64,000 nt of DNA from Rachycentron canadum (lineage: Eukaryota > Chordata > Actinopteri > Carangiformes > Rachycentridae), in NCBI GenBank assembly GCA_038496675.1, contig CM076652.1, positions 2,013,430 to 2,077,429 of the forward strand. The letters are read 5' to 3'. Below the pieces are notes generated by a model. That model was not told the DNA's origin. It did not search any database and saw nothing but the letters and a program-made list of their open reading frames with translations. Made by a program: the position numbers and the translations under genes. Each line of letters begins with the position of its first letter. Position 1 is the stretch's first letter. This document shows positions 51,501-63,013 of this stretch, one piece after another.

Positions 51501-52791
51501 GGGAGGCAAGAGGTTGTTTGCAGCTTTTCCCGATGGAAACATTTGTTTTATGAATCCAGACATCCGTGAAGGCCGTAAACTGACAAGAGTACGGCGAAGG
51601 AGGGGGAGGTGGGATGTCGGGCTTTAGGTCTCACAGCTGGGAAACACGATGACAAACTTTTAAACTTATCACCAGAAAGAAAATGCAGACGTGCAGTTAG
51701 CAGCTTGTACAGGAAGTCGTTGGACATGAGGTGAGTGAGTGAATAATGTTCTGCACTTAATAACTTCCTCAGTTCCCATGATTATATGGACGAGGAATTC
51801 AACCATGCTTTGTTCTTGTATTTGCATCTTTTAGCATGAGACCAGGACCGAGCTGCAAAGATGGATTCAATAATGTCCAGTGAAATCGTGCTGCAGCTCC
51901 AACGTCGGAGTTTTACATTGATTTTACATTTATATACCATTATCTTTATTTACCATGTTAAACATTTTTTTTCCATGCCGATGTTTGAGCCTGTTTTTTT
52001 TCAGCACAACCTCCTCTATATGAATTGAATTTTTTTTTATATCAACCAATATGTTGGATCCAGTTTCTCTCTATAAAAATCACAAATGTGCCGCATCTGA
52101 AAGTTTAAAATCTTGTGTTTTAATCGTACACATCAAGGTAAGGAGTGGTTCTAGTTGTTCTTTTGTTTTTCACATCAATGTAATCGGCAACTGATATAAG
52201 TTAAACTGATGTACTGCCTCCTCCAGCTCTTTGTCCATGGTGTTTGCTTTCGTTACTGGTGCACAGCGAATCTTGGGAGAGGTTGGACAACGAAGGCGCC
52301 GCATGTTGGATCCTTTGTTTCCCAGGAAAATAAGGACGCAGTGTTTTCACTGTGTTTGAAGGAAACTTCAAAATAAGACTAGTGACGCAATCGGTTGAAT
52401 GTGTGGCCTGGGACACGTGGGACACAGACCTGGAGATCACTTCCTTCACCAGATGATGGATTTATCAGTAGTTTATCTCTTGAACTCATTATAAAATCAC
52501 ATATTTGTTCTTATCAGATCCTGTCCTGGGTGATTTTTTTTTTTTTTGCTCTCACATTGTAAACAAACCAGAGTTCAACTGATTCCAGACCAAGGTTCGT
52601 GCCACAGCAGACAGACAGAAGTTTTCTGCTCCGTCTGTACTTACACGTTCTCCTCTGTTGGCGTCTCGTTTTCTGGCGAGGACTCTCCGGGCGTCGAGCC
52701 GCTGTTTCTGTGGCGTAGAGCCTCTCTGGCTCTCCGACGACGCTCCCTCTCCACCTCCTCGGCGTCCTCGATGCTCCTCTGAGCCGTCAGC
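36592..52791 (-). CDS. lsp1: Lymphocyte-specific protein 1 / caldesmon-family actin-binding protein (first exon missing)
   Basis: Coding exons on the - strand: 52791-52645 (starts LTAQRSIEDAEEVERE), 46703-46316 (EEDEGFSDWTQRRER), 45272-45130, 44967-44730, 44204-44067, 43006-42963 (ITERTESLNRSLKK), 40138-40057 (LTSKIDDKLEQYAHAVE), 38653-38516, 37607-37512 (GLKVGVANLITQWVK), 37002-36919 (RPGDVMQKKNMWE) and 36700-36592 (KKYKFVVTGHGKYEKIPV). All phases join; about 535 residues are visible. LSP1 binds F-actin in leukocytes; DEGFxDW, TESLNRS and YKFVxTGHGKYEK are LSP1 hallmarks. The exons at 44967-44067 (ELDELKRRREERR and MKEDIERRRMEAAE) read like the caldesmon tropomyosin-binding module that short mammalian LSP1 lacks. 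If the donor at 36592 is skipped, the frame runs on to TGA 36520-36518. The start exon was searched for to 64000 and not found. Confidence 0.9.
37267..37495 (+). mobile_element. Dispersed GTCACGGTGG...GATGGATGG element, copy 1 (SINE-like)
   Basis: Begins GCGTCACGGTGGACCAGTGG, continues TTAGCACTGTCACCTCACAG and AAGGTTCAGGC, then GTCCAGGGTGGACCC, CAGCTGGGATGAGCTCCAGC and ends GACGGATGGAGG. This is a very common short interspersed family in fish. The early part has tRNA-like A/B-box spacing, but I do not assign a class with certainty. Sits directly beside the lsp1 exon 37607-37512. Confidence 0.7.
40605..40645. repeat. Inverted single copy of the 30-bp minisatellite unit
   Basis: GTGGACCTTTACCTTTAGAC here is the reverse complement of the GTCTAAAGGTAAAGGTCCAC type unit seen at 10232 and 61591. 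A single decayed unit in an lsp1 intron. Confidence 0.55.
41395..41640. repeat. Dispersed repeat family D, copy 1
   Basis: Shares TTTAGCAGCTAAGAGCCAGA, GTTGGTGGAGACCAAACA and a following ACATGACTCATCATG-type phrase with 57600-57770. The part near 41440-41465 (TTTATTTACTGTCTGTGGTG) also matches the end of family A at 34968-34986, so the two may be parts of one longer element. Confidence 0.6.
42503..42573. repeat. Dispersed repeat, copy 2 (same as 1-71)
   Basis: Virtually identical to the first 71 bases of the window. Here the flanks are visible: AT-rich upstream with an AATAAA-like CAATAAACTCAG near 42464, and CATCACCCACTGGAGCCAAT downstream. Confidence 0.8.
45338..45747. repeat. 17-bp minisatellite in lsp1 intron, about 24 copies
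   Basis: Consensus AGACTCAGGTTAGGATT or AGACTCAGGTTTGGGTT; the two variants alternate irregularly. It lies only 66 bases from the acceptor of the lsp1 exon 45272-45130, that is, inside its polypyrimidine/branch region in the sense direction. The unit includes TTAGG/GGGTTAG-like strings but is not a true telomere hexamer. Confidence 0.92.
46846..47345. repeat. Dispersed repeat family A, copy 2
   Basis: Second long copy, in the large lsp1 intron between exons 52645 and 46703. It carries a ~40-bp insertion relative to copy 1 near 47000-47030 and is highly similar from 47085 to 47285. Confidence 0.85.
47350..52644 (-). other. Large lsp1 intron; no other gene seen
   Basis: Unique sequence with T runs and short open frames only. 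A 92-codon + frame at 50293-50571 is the longest but has no recognisable motif. Confidence 0.7.
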
Positions 52792-53144
52792 CTGGGGAGG
52801 ACACGGCGCGGTTAACAAAGGGGGGAAGTAACATAAATGACCAAAACTGAGCGAGGGAGGTTGTTACTGTGCATTTATGTTGATTACCTGAATCTGTACT
52901 AAACACAAATTAAATTATCATCTGTTTGATAACTGGGCCTGCAGCTAATGAGCTGAATCAATGAACCTGATCATTTTCTGAAAACTGATTTTAACGATTG
53001 ATCAGTTTCCAACAAAGTGTGGATTCCAAGCATTGACCTCTAGGGCTGAACAATTAACCAAACCCTGCAGTTGCTCTACAGACCACGAGAGTCTGGCTCC
53101 AGCAGTGAGTCAGTCCATAGACTCCATGTTAAAATGTCCAACTA

Positions 53145-53310
53145 CAGCAGAAATAAACCTATAAACTTATTAGGAAAACGTTTACTGAGCTAATAAATCA
53201 AGGGAGAAGTAGAGACATTTTCCCATAGACTTCAATCAATTCTTGACGAATGACTTATTTTCATCTGGTGGAGTCGCCCCCTGATGGTCATTAGATACAA
53301 CACAGGTTTA
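53145..53310. repeat. Dispersed repeat family A, partial copy 3
   Basis: Carries the core TTAGGAAAACGTTTACTGAG ... TTTTCCCATAGACTTCAAT ... GAGTCGCCCCCTGATGGTCA found in copies 1 and 2; ends are diverged. Confidence 0.85.
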
Positions 53311-54072
53311 AATCCAGGTTTAGAGACCGGAGGATCAGAGGATCCACTGAACTGTTGAAACAACAGCTTTCTGAGGCAAAAGTTCCACTGTGAAACTGCT
53401 CCAACGCACGACTCCTTTCATCGCCGGTGGTCAGGAAACCATAAAAGATTTAAATGAGAAACATCCTGTAACAGACGACACAGATTCCTGAGTCACCGTC
53501 GTCTCTCGTGGCCGAGCTCCGGCCCGAGGAACATCTGCCGAGCTCGGGAAGAGAAGTGACACGAGCTGTTTATCTGCAGGATAAACACTCGCGTGCTCTT
53601 CACCTCGTGTCAGCGTTACATCACTGTAGTTATGACAAACACTGCTAATCTTTATTTATCCACAGACCAAGAGCCCAACATGAACACGCCCTGGTTTACA
53701 CCGCTCTCTGTCCTCAGTGGAGACATAAAACATTGTGTTTCTTGTCGAACATTTTCTCTGTTTGTTTTATTCTGGACAGATCAGACTCTAACGGAGAACC
53801 GACCAAAGACGCTCACTTTTTGGGTCTGTGATAATTCGGAGCTTTGGTCTAAACCGTTTTGATGGTGGGTTGAGATGATTTTACCGATACACTACTAAGA
53901 CTGCTTTTTTTTATTTTGTTCCTTGGTGAAACTATTTGATGTTTTTTGTAACATTAACTACATGACTTTTATTTATTTATGTTTTGTGGTTTGACTAATT
54001 GCATAAAACTCTGCGTGACTGTGTTTCCCTGATTTGTTTGCATGTGGACAAACTTCAACCAGAGTGAAGTTG

Positions 54073-54103
<31 letters not shown>

Positions 54104-55084
54104 GACGACAAACATGGATGTAAACCACGTATGTAGATTTCAAATGATTGCAAAAAGACTTGTTGGGACTGTTGATCCGGGGGTAAGGGGATCGGATCAA
54201 ATCCTGTCAACAGGTTTGACCAGTGACCAATCGCATCACTTACAGTCACCCATATAAAATGTGCTCTATAAGAGCAGGAGATATTTTAAAGGATGAGTGG
54301 AATCAGTTTTTCCGTGTCAGACTCTGAGTAAATAAAAGCATAATTTCAGCTGCACAAAGATCCTTTGATTCCTGACTGTTGACACTTTGACTTTCCTTTG
54401 ACTGCAGCTCGGAACAACATGAGGAGACTTAGTGAAGAAAACTGGAAATAAAAACAACCCAACTATCCACACTGTTAAATGTTTCTCTCATATATGAACA
54501 TTTCAGTCAGAGCTTTTGTGTCTAACAGCAGAAACAGTCACTTATTTAGGTTTATGTGCATCATGTTCATAATAGTCCAAAAATCCTCACCCTAATTATC
54601 AGATAGTCCCACTTTAATATTTCAGTCATATTCTATATCATCATATTCTTTACATAGGACCAGTTAATAACCTGCTTGGTGACGGCTGATGTCCGGCTGA
54701 TGTTTGGCTGATGTCCGGCTGATGTTTGACTCAGTGTCTGAAGATCTCAGGAGATCTATGTTAATCTGGCTCTGTGGTCCAGCCCCTGGTCTGTGGTCTG
54801 CACTGATGTGGATCCTGTTTCAGAGGAGGACTCTGGAGGACCAACAGGTCAATAAGCTCCATGTGGTCTGTTCAGGTGTTGAGTTACTAAACTCACATTT
54901 GGCTTCTGGGTCACTAATAGATTCCTAATGGCTCCCAGCCTCCATCTGTTCCTCCAGCTTTCCTCCACTCTCACGTAGATGGGACTCATTGTGACCTCTG
55001 ACCCCTGAGCAGCATCACAGATGGAGCTTTTACATGGAGCTACGAGCTGTTCACTACCTGCTCAGCAGCAAACAGCACCCAGAG

Positions 55085-55330
55085 AGATCGGCTACATCTG
55101 GCCCGTACTTGGGCCACATGCTTATGTTTCTACTGGCCCAGGTCCCACGGCCCAAGTCTGGCCCATATACGGCACGATAGCCAGATGCTGCTTCCACATC
55201 TGGACCAACTCAGACATAAGGAAGAATCTACCCAGATGTGGAAGTATATGGACCAGACTTGGACCAGAAGCTTTGTTTTGCGATCTGGACGGCAGCCATT
55301 TTACAGACCTGCTGGAATCAGTGAGAACAT
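55085..55330. repeat. Dispersed TCTGGCCCA-rich element, copy 1
   Basis: Repeated phrases of the type ATCTGGCCCGTACTTGGGCC and CAAGTCTGGCCCATATACGG. The same phrase style recurs at 59370-59445 (CAAATCTGGCAGCCATATGT). Class unknown. Confidence 0.5.
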
Positions 55331-56371
55331 CTGAGCTGAGGGGGGGGGGGTCGATTCAGGCCTGATAAGCTCTGCACTCGTCATCAGATCCACTTCCCTC
55401 TCTCTGTCCTTCCTGTGGACAGGCGAGGACGAGCGGAGGGGAAATGAGCGACGGGGCGGAGGTGGAGAGGTCGGTGCACATCTGGAGGTGGGTCAGCTGG
55501 GCGTCACTGATGTGACCCAGAAAACTCTGACAGGGGCCGGGTGGAGAGAACGTGTTTGTGTTGGATGGTGCGCGCAGATACGCAAACTATTTACTTTCAA
55601 AATAAAAGCTTTTCCTCTGGTACTGAAAAAAAAACAGTTGGACCTAAAAATGTGTTTGTTTGTTTTTTTTTTTTTGCATTTGTCCTTACATATAAATATT
55701 TATAATCACAACATGCAGCGAGAATGTGTGCACGTGATGATGCTTCAGCTCTGTCTCTATTTTTATGATTAAGTAGAAATTAAGTTCAAGTTAGCAATAA
55801 AATGACATCATAACCATAATATTCATTTATGGTTATTAGCCAATTTCATCAATTTTGAAATTTGACATGAGAAAAAAAATGTAATCATGGCGTCGCTGCA
55901 GTTTTTGGATTCAAATAATGAAAACAGTTATTTATTATTTATTATTAACATTTTCTTTCCCAGTTGAAATTTGCCTGAGTTGAAAATGTCTCAAAAGAAT
56001 AAAGCAGAGAAATATATGACTTTAATCATGGTAACGTTTCATTGGTCGCCTGTCGATGACATCATATCCTATATTCCATATATTCTTCTTTTTTTCAGTT
56101 ATCAGAGAAAGTCTGGACTTTAATGTGAACCTGCTTCATTCAGTGCTTTTAAAGATCATAATCAGCTGCTGTTTGATTTGTCTTTTGTTACTGTTACTGA
56201 CCCCCAGAGGCAGAAAATTACATATTGTGTCTCTGAAGGGTTTTTATGTGGAAACAAAACCAGAATTAAAAACTGGTTTATTATAAGTTAGGTTTTCCAA
56301 TTGATAAGGAATTTGATTTGGTGCAAAAATGTCATTATCAGCAGAATTAGTCCAACTCCAGTCAGGACTGT

Positions 56372-56580
56372 TAGTATCGGGTGGTTTAGCTCTGTCTCCT
56401 CACAGCAGGAAGGTTCTGGGTTCCTGAGGCCTCTCTGTGTGGAGGTTCTCCAGCTTCCTCCCACAGGCCTGGTGACATGTCCAGGATGAACCCCACCCTC
56501 CGGTGTCGGCTGAGATTGGCTGCAGCCCTCAACAGCCCTGCACAGATAAGCTGTACAGATGACGGATGGATGGATGGACC
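56372..56580 (+). mobile_element. SINE-like element, copy 2 (same family as 37267)
   Basis: Shares CTCCTCACAGCAGGAAGGTT, GTGGAGGTTCTCCAGCTTCC, GTCCAGGATGAACCCC and ends GACGGATGGATGGATGG. More diverged in the first 40 bases than copy 1. Confidence 0.7.
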
Positions 56581-57599
56581 TTTAGCTTCTCATTATCATC
56601 CACTTACTGTTTCAGAAACATTTAAACCCCCCAAAAAAATCTGAGGAACATCTGGAAACATTCAGGCACAAGAAATAACCAAATCGCCGTTCGTGCCTAT
56701 TGTTGATGACAGCCTCTAACCAAACGTTTAGCTGTGAGCACCAGTGGCTCTGTGGAGAACCTGCGTGAGCCCAGGCAGTGGAGCGTATGTGTGGTTTATT
56801 AGAACTGGCTCCGGTTCCTGTTTTCTCAGTTTATTCAGGAGTTTGGGTGTTGAAATCTGCTCAGACTATTCGAGTTTAACTCCTCTGCCCTCTCATTACG
56901 TCTCTTTCTGTAATCAGCGCTGTAGGATTCAGTCATACCTGGCACCGGCTCAAACATCTGATTTGACCAAATGATTAATCCCCCCTCTGAATGAATTTAA
57001 AGTGCTGGGATTACCGGCAGCTTTACTTCCTCTTTTTCATCCTGTGTTTTATCAAAACCAAGTCTTTCCTTTTTTCTTTTTTCCCTCCTTGTGTCATCTA
57101 ATCACGGCAGAGGGGCAGAAATCGTTCTGGGCTGTATCAGGGTAGCGTTGCCTTTCCAGACATTTGCAACAACACTTTGTCTTCCTCAGCGTTGGCAGTC
57201 GAGCAGGTTTTCTGTTTCCAGTTTGTTGTTTCTTTGTAAATCGATACCAGAGACAAGACCGAGCACGCTGCCACCCTCAGCGTTTCCTCAGATAGTTTCC
57301 TCAGACAAAGAGTCCTTCAGCCCTGGAGGTCAGACTGACTGACAGGAGACACACCTGAACCCTGAGCCGGACAATTCAACAGGAGGGAACCTATTTTTTG
57401 GAAGGAAGGGATTCAATTTATTTTGTAGCTTATTAGTGAAGCTACATCCCACAATGTGACCAATGAAGAATCAAGGACTTATCAAAGATTAACAAATGAG
57501 AAAAGAGCAGCAAAAAAAAAGAAAAAACAAACAGAAAAAAAATTTCAATTGTTTAAACCATCCCCTATAAATCACTACAATTATTGTTGTTAATGCGGA

Positions 57600-57770
57600 T
57601 CCTCCAGTTATTTACTTAGTTTTAGTGGAGCTTTTAGCAGCTACAGAGCCAGATGTTTCACTCAGGAGCTGGTGGAGACCAAACATGGACCTAAAAGAGC
57701 GGGAACACTGGACTGAGACTCATCAGGTGACACAAACACAACAACACATGAATGATTATGATGTCTTATA
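57600..57770. repeat. Dispersed repeat family D, copy 2
   Basis: Carries AGCAGCTACAGAGCCAGATG and GAGCTGGTGGAGACCAAACA, matching 41540-41600. Confidence 0.6.
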
Positions 57771-57989
57771 TTGCTCGGTGTGGAAATAAGAATCAATCTA
57801 AAGGGGGATGATACGTGTTTCTGCTGCCCCCTGCTGGCCCAAAGTGTTAGTGCTGGGTAGAAATCAAACTTTGACCGATGTTCACTTCTAGTCTCATATT
57901 TCTACAACTGTTCAATAGACAAGCTCTAACACGTAAATCAGACCTGGAGTTGTTGGGAGGTGGATTTTTTTCCGTTCCCCTCTTTAAAA

Positions 57990-58380
57990 AGCAAAAATGC
58001 CAATGTCTCCGATTAAAGACTTTGGTGCTTTTCTTTGTCTGACATCATCAAAACTCAGTATCTCTGGTTTTGGAGCTTGGTTTCAACCAGCAACCAGAAG
58101 CTCCCCTCCCAGGTCTGGCTCCAGGGAAGGGCCTTGGTTTCCCTTTTCCAGTCGAGGTGCTACAGCTCATACATGGCATCTTCATTGGGATTTTATCAAT
58201 TGCTCTTATTCTGGGACAAGTTTGCCTTGGGATACAAGTCACACCAAACCCGTCCACCGCATTAAAGTGGTGGTTCCCATCTTGCCTGGCTAACATCTTT
58301 GGATCCCCCAGGAGGAGCTGGAAAGAGGGATGCCTGGAATTCCCTGCTCAGCCTCCTGCCTCCTGAAAACGGATGGATGG
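57990..58380 (+). mobile_element. LINE 3' end remnant
   Basis: Contains TCTGGCTCCAGGGAAGGGCC, GGACAAGTTTGCCTTGGGAT, then CCCCCAGGAGGAGCTGGAAA and ends AACGGATGGATGGAC. These phrases resemble 3' regions of fish LINEs that end in GGATGG repeats. The open frames here are fortuitous. Exact clade not assigned. Confidence 0.6.
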
Positions 58381-59324
58381 ACACTGTCAGACTGCCTCTA
58401 TAAGCAACAAACAGTTCTCCAGTGTTTTGGAGACTCCGTTGGTTGCTAACAAATTTGTGGCACAAGACCTTATGAACGAAAAAGACGCCTTCAGTTCTGT
58501 GAGCACCAAAATTAGAAGCAACCAAAAGCAACGACCAGAAACACGACAGTTAAACCATCAAACCAGATGAAAGCTCCAGCACCTGCTAACACAGCCACTA
58601 AACCACACAGTGTTGGTCTCTATCTGCCCACACTTGTCCAGGCTTTAACTTCATTGTCCGGTGACATTTCACCAGAACGAGGGTGAAAGAGGGAGCCTCC
58701 GCTGCGAGGAGGAAAAAAACCGACTGAAAGCATTAAACCCTCATCTGCTCTTTTGTAAGCACACATGCTGTCATCGGCTGGATGAGTCGGCTGAATGACA
58801 CAATAATAACACGCTTTCCTTTCAGCCTGAAACCCAGCCAAGGCTCCGCGGGACAGACGAGGACGGTGGGAAGACGTTTGTGAGATGAAGTCACTGTTGT
58901 GTTGAAACAAGTCAGGGCAGCGAAGGGCACTGAATCACTGACACGACAACTAAAAGACGCCACTTCCCAGAAGAAAAAGTCACCAGGCGAGTTGTGAGGC
59001 AGGAGCCGGGGGATTCAACCTGCACAGTCAAACTGCTGCTTGTTTTGTTTTAAAATGACTCACCGCGACTGAAAACAGACATCAACTTCATCACAATGCT
59101 GCATCGCTGGTTTTTAAAAAGTGCTGCAACTGAAAACTTCTTCATTCTCATCAATGTGATATACAACCGCCTCTTGACCTTGAATCTGGTCCTCACCAGG
59201 ACCGGGCTCGTTCTCCTGAGGCTCAACTCCTATGGGGCGAATCAGAGGGTTGGTGCTTCATATTATACTTTATTTATATTGGATTTTATTTTTGACTTTT
59301 TACAACAAACCATCCAGCACCAGC

Positions 59325-59450
59325 TTGTTCATTCATGCTGGACGTATTTGTCGCAGTTTGCCCCCAGACTACCGAGCCAAATCTGGCAGCCATATGTGGC
59401 CCAGAGCTGGCCCACATTCGGTTCTCCACAGCCAGAACAGAGCTGACTGT
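59325..59450. repeat. Dispersed TCTGGCCCA-rich element, copy 2
   Basis: Contains ATATGTGGCCCAGAGCTGGC and CCACATTCGGTTCTCCACAG, akin to 55085-55330. Confidence 0.45.
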
Positions 59451-61590
59451 GCTGACCCTCAGCCACTTAACTGATTCTGTTTCATTATTAAACATCCGAA
59501 ACAAAATTTAAAACTTGCAAGAATATATCTGCTTTAGTTGGTTCAAAACTGCACATCCACAGGGTTCCCAGACCCGGACCTGGATCATGGAGGAGCAGGA
59601 AATGGAGAAGTAATACAGTGTTGATCGCTGCCGCAGGGAGGGTTAGGTCACCACCTGCCTGTGTCCTGGACACTTCAGTGACCAGCAAGAAGTCAGACAC
59701 CAGTTGTCAGGGCCAGAAGTCCAACAGACCCCCCTGAGGCCGGCAGCAGACAGTCATCACCGTGTTATGGCTGCATGTCTGTGCCCCCCCCCCCATGCAG
59801 AGCACGAACGGATCACTGAACCTTGAAGTTAAAGAGGCTTTACTGGCAGACGAGGAAGAAACCTGCAGTCTCGAACAAGAATCAGCAATAAAAAATCTCC
59901 ACAGGACGGTGAAACAAGTCCTTCCTCTATTTGTCCACTCTGAACTGAAACAAACCAACATCCAAAAACATGCAGCGAGTGCATGCTTCTCTAATATCAA
60001 AGAAAATAAACCCAGTGTTTGATTGCATCCGAAGCTCCACTCCATCTTTAAAATGGCCAAAAATGACAAGCAGCAGAAAAGAAGAGAGCAAAGGTGAAAA
60101 GGTCAGTGGCCTAAAAGTTTTCCTGAGACCAGAGAAGCTGGGAAAGTATTGACCGAGGAAGACTTGAATACATAAGGGTGGATATTTATCATATGGTTCC
60201 CATTAGTGATTCATGTCCTCAAATGACTTTGTTTCATCCAACAAATTAACAATAAGATGTCACTGAATTCCTAAATCTTTCAGTGAGAACTACTGTTTAA
60301 GCTTGTTTAAAAATATTCAGAGTGGCCATTGACAGATTATAATAAAATGTTCCTGGGCACAGACAAGTAAAATCCCCCTGCCCCCAAACCATCTTATAGA
60401 GGACCCCCACTCTCTTTGTGATTAGGATCTGATTGGCTGACTGACCCGTTGTTCCTAGAGCTCAGAGCTCAGCCTGAGAGAGGAGATGTAAAACTACACT
60501 GAGATGGTTTTTGGTTCTTAAAACCACAGATATATCTTCTGATGGAGATCAACACTTCAAAATAAAATACTGGAAAAGTTAAAATATGGACCTTTAAGAT
60601 CTAACTTAATACACCACCCCCTGGGTCCAGTGCCCAGCTGGCGCGTTCACGACTCCACCCATGAGAACGGCAAAGAAGAAAACAAACAAAACTGAGGAAC
60701 CGGAGTCTGACGGGAAGCTCACATCTCAGTTACAAAGTTCAGATCTGAAGACGAGCTCTCTGCCCACGTTTCCCTCTGTGGGTCGTTTACCACTGTAATC
60801 CTCTCGGCCTCTCCCACTCTCCAAGTCCTGACATTCATCAGCCATGACGACATCATATCTGGCCTTATCTCTCTGCTTGGGTTTCTGTCATCGTGTCTGT
60901 CAGACCAACTATTACACAACACAATGCCTCCCTATCAAACATGCTGCATTTCATGATGATGTGTAATTTACCTTCACTGTTGGGAACGAGTCAACGTTAA
61001 AGCTTCACTTCTGGTGAGTCGTTGTCATTGTAATTCACCAATGAGTTCATTAAAGAGCAACAGTGTGACTCACTGATGTGTTTTTAACTGAAACAATGCA
61101 GCTCTGTGGCTCAGAGGAATCAGATATACACACAGGCCTTGTTAGTAGGAAATATTTAGTGTTTGTTGTCGTCTTTATCATGGGATCATGGTGATGTCAA
61201 CAGACTTATACTTGACTTCAATTTTCCGTTGGTTTCTTGCAAAAACACATTGATATACACTGGTTTTATAACCAAAACCATTGTAACAAGCTCCTCATTA
61301 AAGGTTCTATCGGTGGTCTGCAAACAGCCTCTGGTGGTCCACCAGTAAATCTGTCAAAATATCCTGTTTTTAAAAAAGTGTTTTTCAACTGCTACATTTC
61401 AGTCATCAGCAGCCTATTAACTAACAAATATATATTCAGTATGGATCCAATAGAGGCGTCAAAATGCCTGATAAAAGTAATAAAATAAACAAACAAACAA
61501 ACAAAAAAAAGACTTTTCCAGGAGACTGGTGATTTCTGAGTTTTGCTTTCATTGGTCCTTGATCTGAAAAAGTTTGAGAAACGCTGGTCT

Positions 61591-61810
61591 AGAGGTAGAT
61601 GTTAAAGATCCATACGGTCTAAAGGTAGATGTTAAAGATCCATACGGTCTAAAGGTAGATGTTAAAGATCCATACGGTCTAAAGGTCGATGTTAAAGGTC
61701 CATACGGTCTAAAGGTAGATGTTAAAGGTCCATACAGTCTAAAGGTAGATGTTAAAGGTCCATACAGTCTAAAGGTAGATGTTAAAGGTCCATACAGTCT
61801 AAAGGTAGAC
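61591..61810 (+). repeat. 30-bp minisatellite, about 7 copies
   Basis: Exactly 30-bp periodic: each unit starts AAAGGTAGATGTTAAAG, then (A/G)TCCATAC(G/A)GTCT. Early units have GATCC and ACGG, later ones GGTCC and ACAG, so the array grew by local duplication. The period is a multiple of three, so it gives an artificial repeated peptide (VDVKxPYxLK); I do not consider it coding. Confidence 0.95.
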
Positions 61811-62366
61811 CTCCATGTGGTCTTTGATTATAAAGCAGGTCTAGGTTCTATATTAATACAGTGAAAGTATCAAAGGTCTCACAGCCTGTATTTAGAAACT
61901 GAGCCTTAAAACAGCCATCAGGACTTCTGGAACTTTGTGATGTCACAACAAAGCAGTCACCACCCTCAGCCTAGCTCACAAGCTCCCAACATTGCAGGAT
62001 TTGGTTTCTCTGAGTGTTTATCTGATATCTGCTATATGTTGATTGGATCACTCAGAAAACAGGCAGCCAATCAGAAGAGAGTATCACAGCCTCTCTTCTC
62101 CTGCGCCAATAATACAAGATTGTGCTTAAAAAGGTGAAGTATATCAGTGTTGTCTTTCTAAAACTCTCACACAGTGAGAGTCAGGGGTAAACAGTTAGAG
62201 CCTGAATCAGACCCGGTCAGACTGAACAGAATCTGGACCCAGTCTGGTTCCAGTCCTGAAGTCCTTCACTGAGGCCAGAGACATAAAACCCTCACACACA
62301 GACACGACCCCTGGAAACAGGAACTCAGCTCTGTTTACTTTCCCCTGTTCTTTTAATGCAACCTGC

Positions 62367-62387
62367 GGGGGGGGGGGGGGGGGGGTT
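62367..62387 (+). repeat. Homopolymer of 21 G
   Basis: Uninterrupted G run; length in the assembly may be unreliable. Smaller C/G runs occur at 376-385, 55340-55349 and 59786-59794. Confidence 0.9.
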
Positions 62388-63013
62388 CAGTGCCCCCATC
62401 ACTCATCAGCTAACTCAGCTAACTCCCCCCAAAAAACATTCCTCATCGCCTTATCTCCCTCTATCGTAAACACCCATGTGTGTGGGATTCAGGGGGATCA
62501 GAGGTCAGAGGTCAGTTTGTTTTGACGCAGGTATTCCTCCTGGATGACATCACCGATGGCGATGGAAGGGAGGGGGAGGGGAGGGGGTCGGTGTGAAGGG
62601 CTGATTAAAAACAGATCGGCTGCGGAGCAGCACGCGCCCTTTATGACGAAACTTTTCAAAATAAAGGCAGGTGGTGCAAGAAACTAAGTAGTAAAATCTA
62701 AGTAGCGTGAGTTGAGAATCACTTTACGTTGGTTTGCTTCCAAACCCAAAGACCCTCGACCACACGCTGACGGCAGCCAGGAAGATGACTGCTGCCTCAC
62801 GCCTCGCTCTCTGCATCCGCTTCGCCAAGAGCCACTAACCACCGAAAATCATCACATCCTCACGTCTGAGAAGCTGAAACCATCAAACTCTTGGTGGTTG
62901 TGCTTCAGATAATAATGGATAAAGCAGCAGCATGTTTAAAATGCGTGGATAAGACTGAGGCGCCGCCGTGCGAGTGTTTTTGGAGCCGGTCTTTGCTGTG
63001 ATGTCAGCTCCTC

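Noticed and set aside
58048..58366. Several overlapping open frames on both strands
   Set aside because: They lie in a LINE 3' remnant and are explained by its composition.
56937..59065. Donor-like sites that might end the missing first lsp1 exon
   Set aside because: Sites near 56937, 57352, 59060 and 60967 gave stops in the needed frame or no ATG, so none supports an LSP1 start.
61574..61864. Repeat protein with VDVKxPYxLK units
   Set aside because: The frame stays open only because the minisatellite period is 30 bp; no exon signals or conservation evidence.
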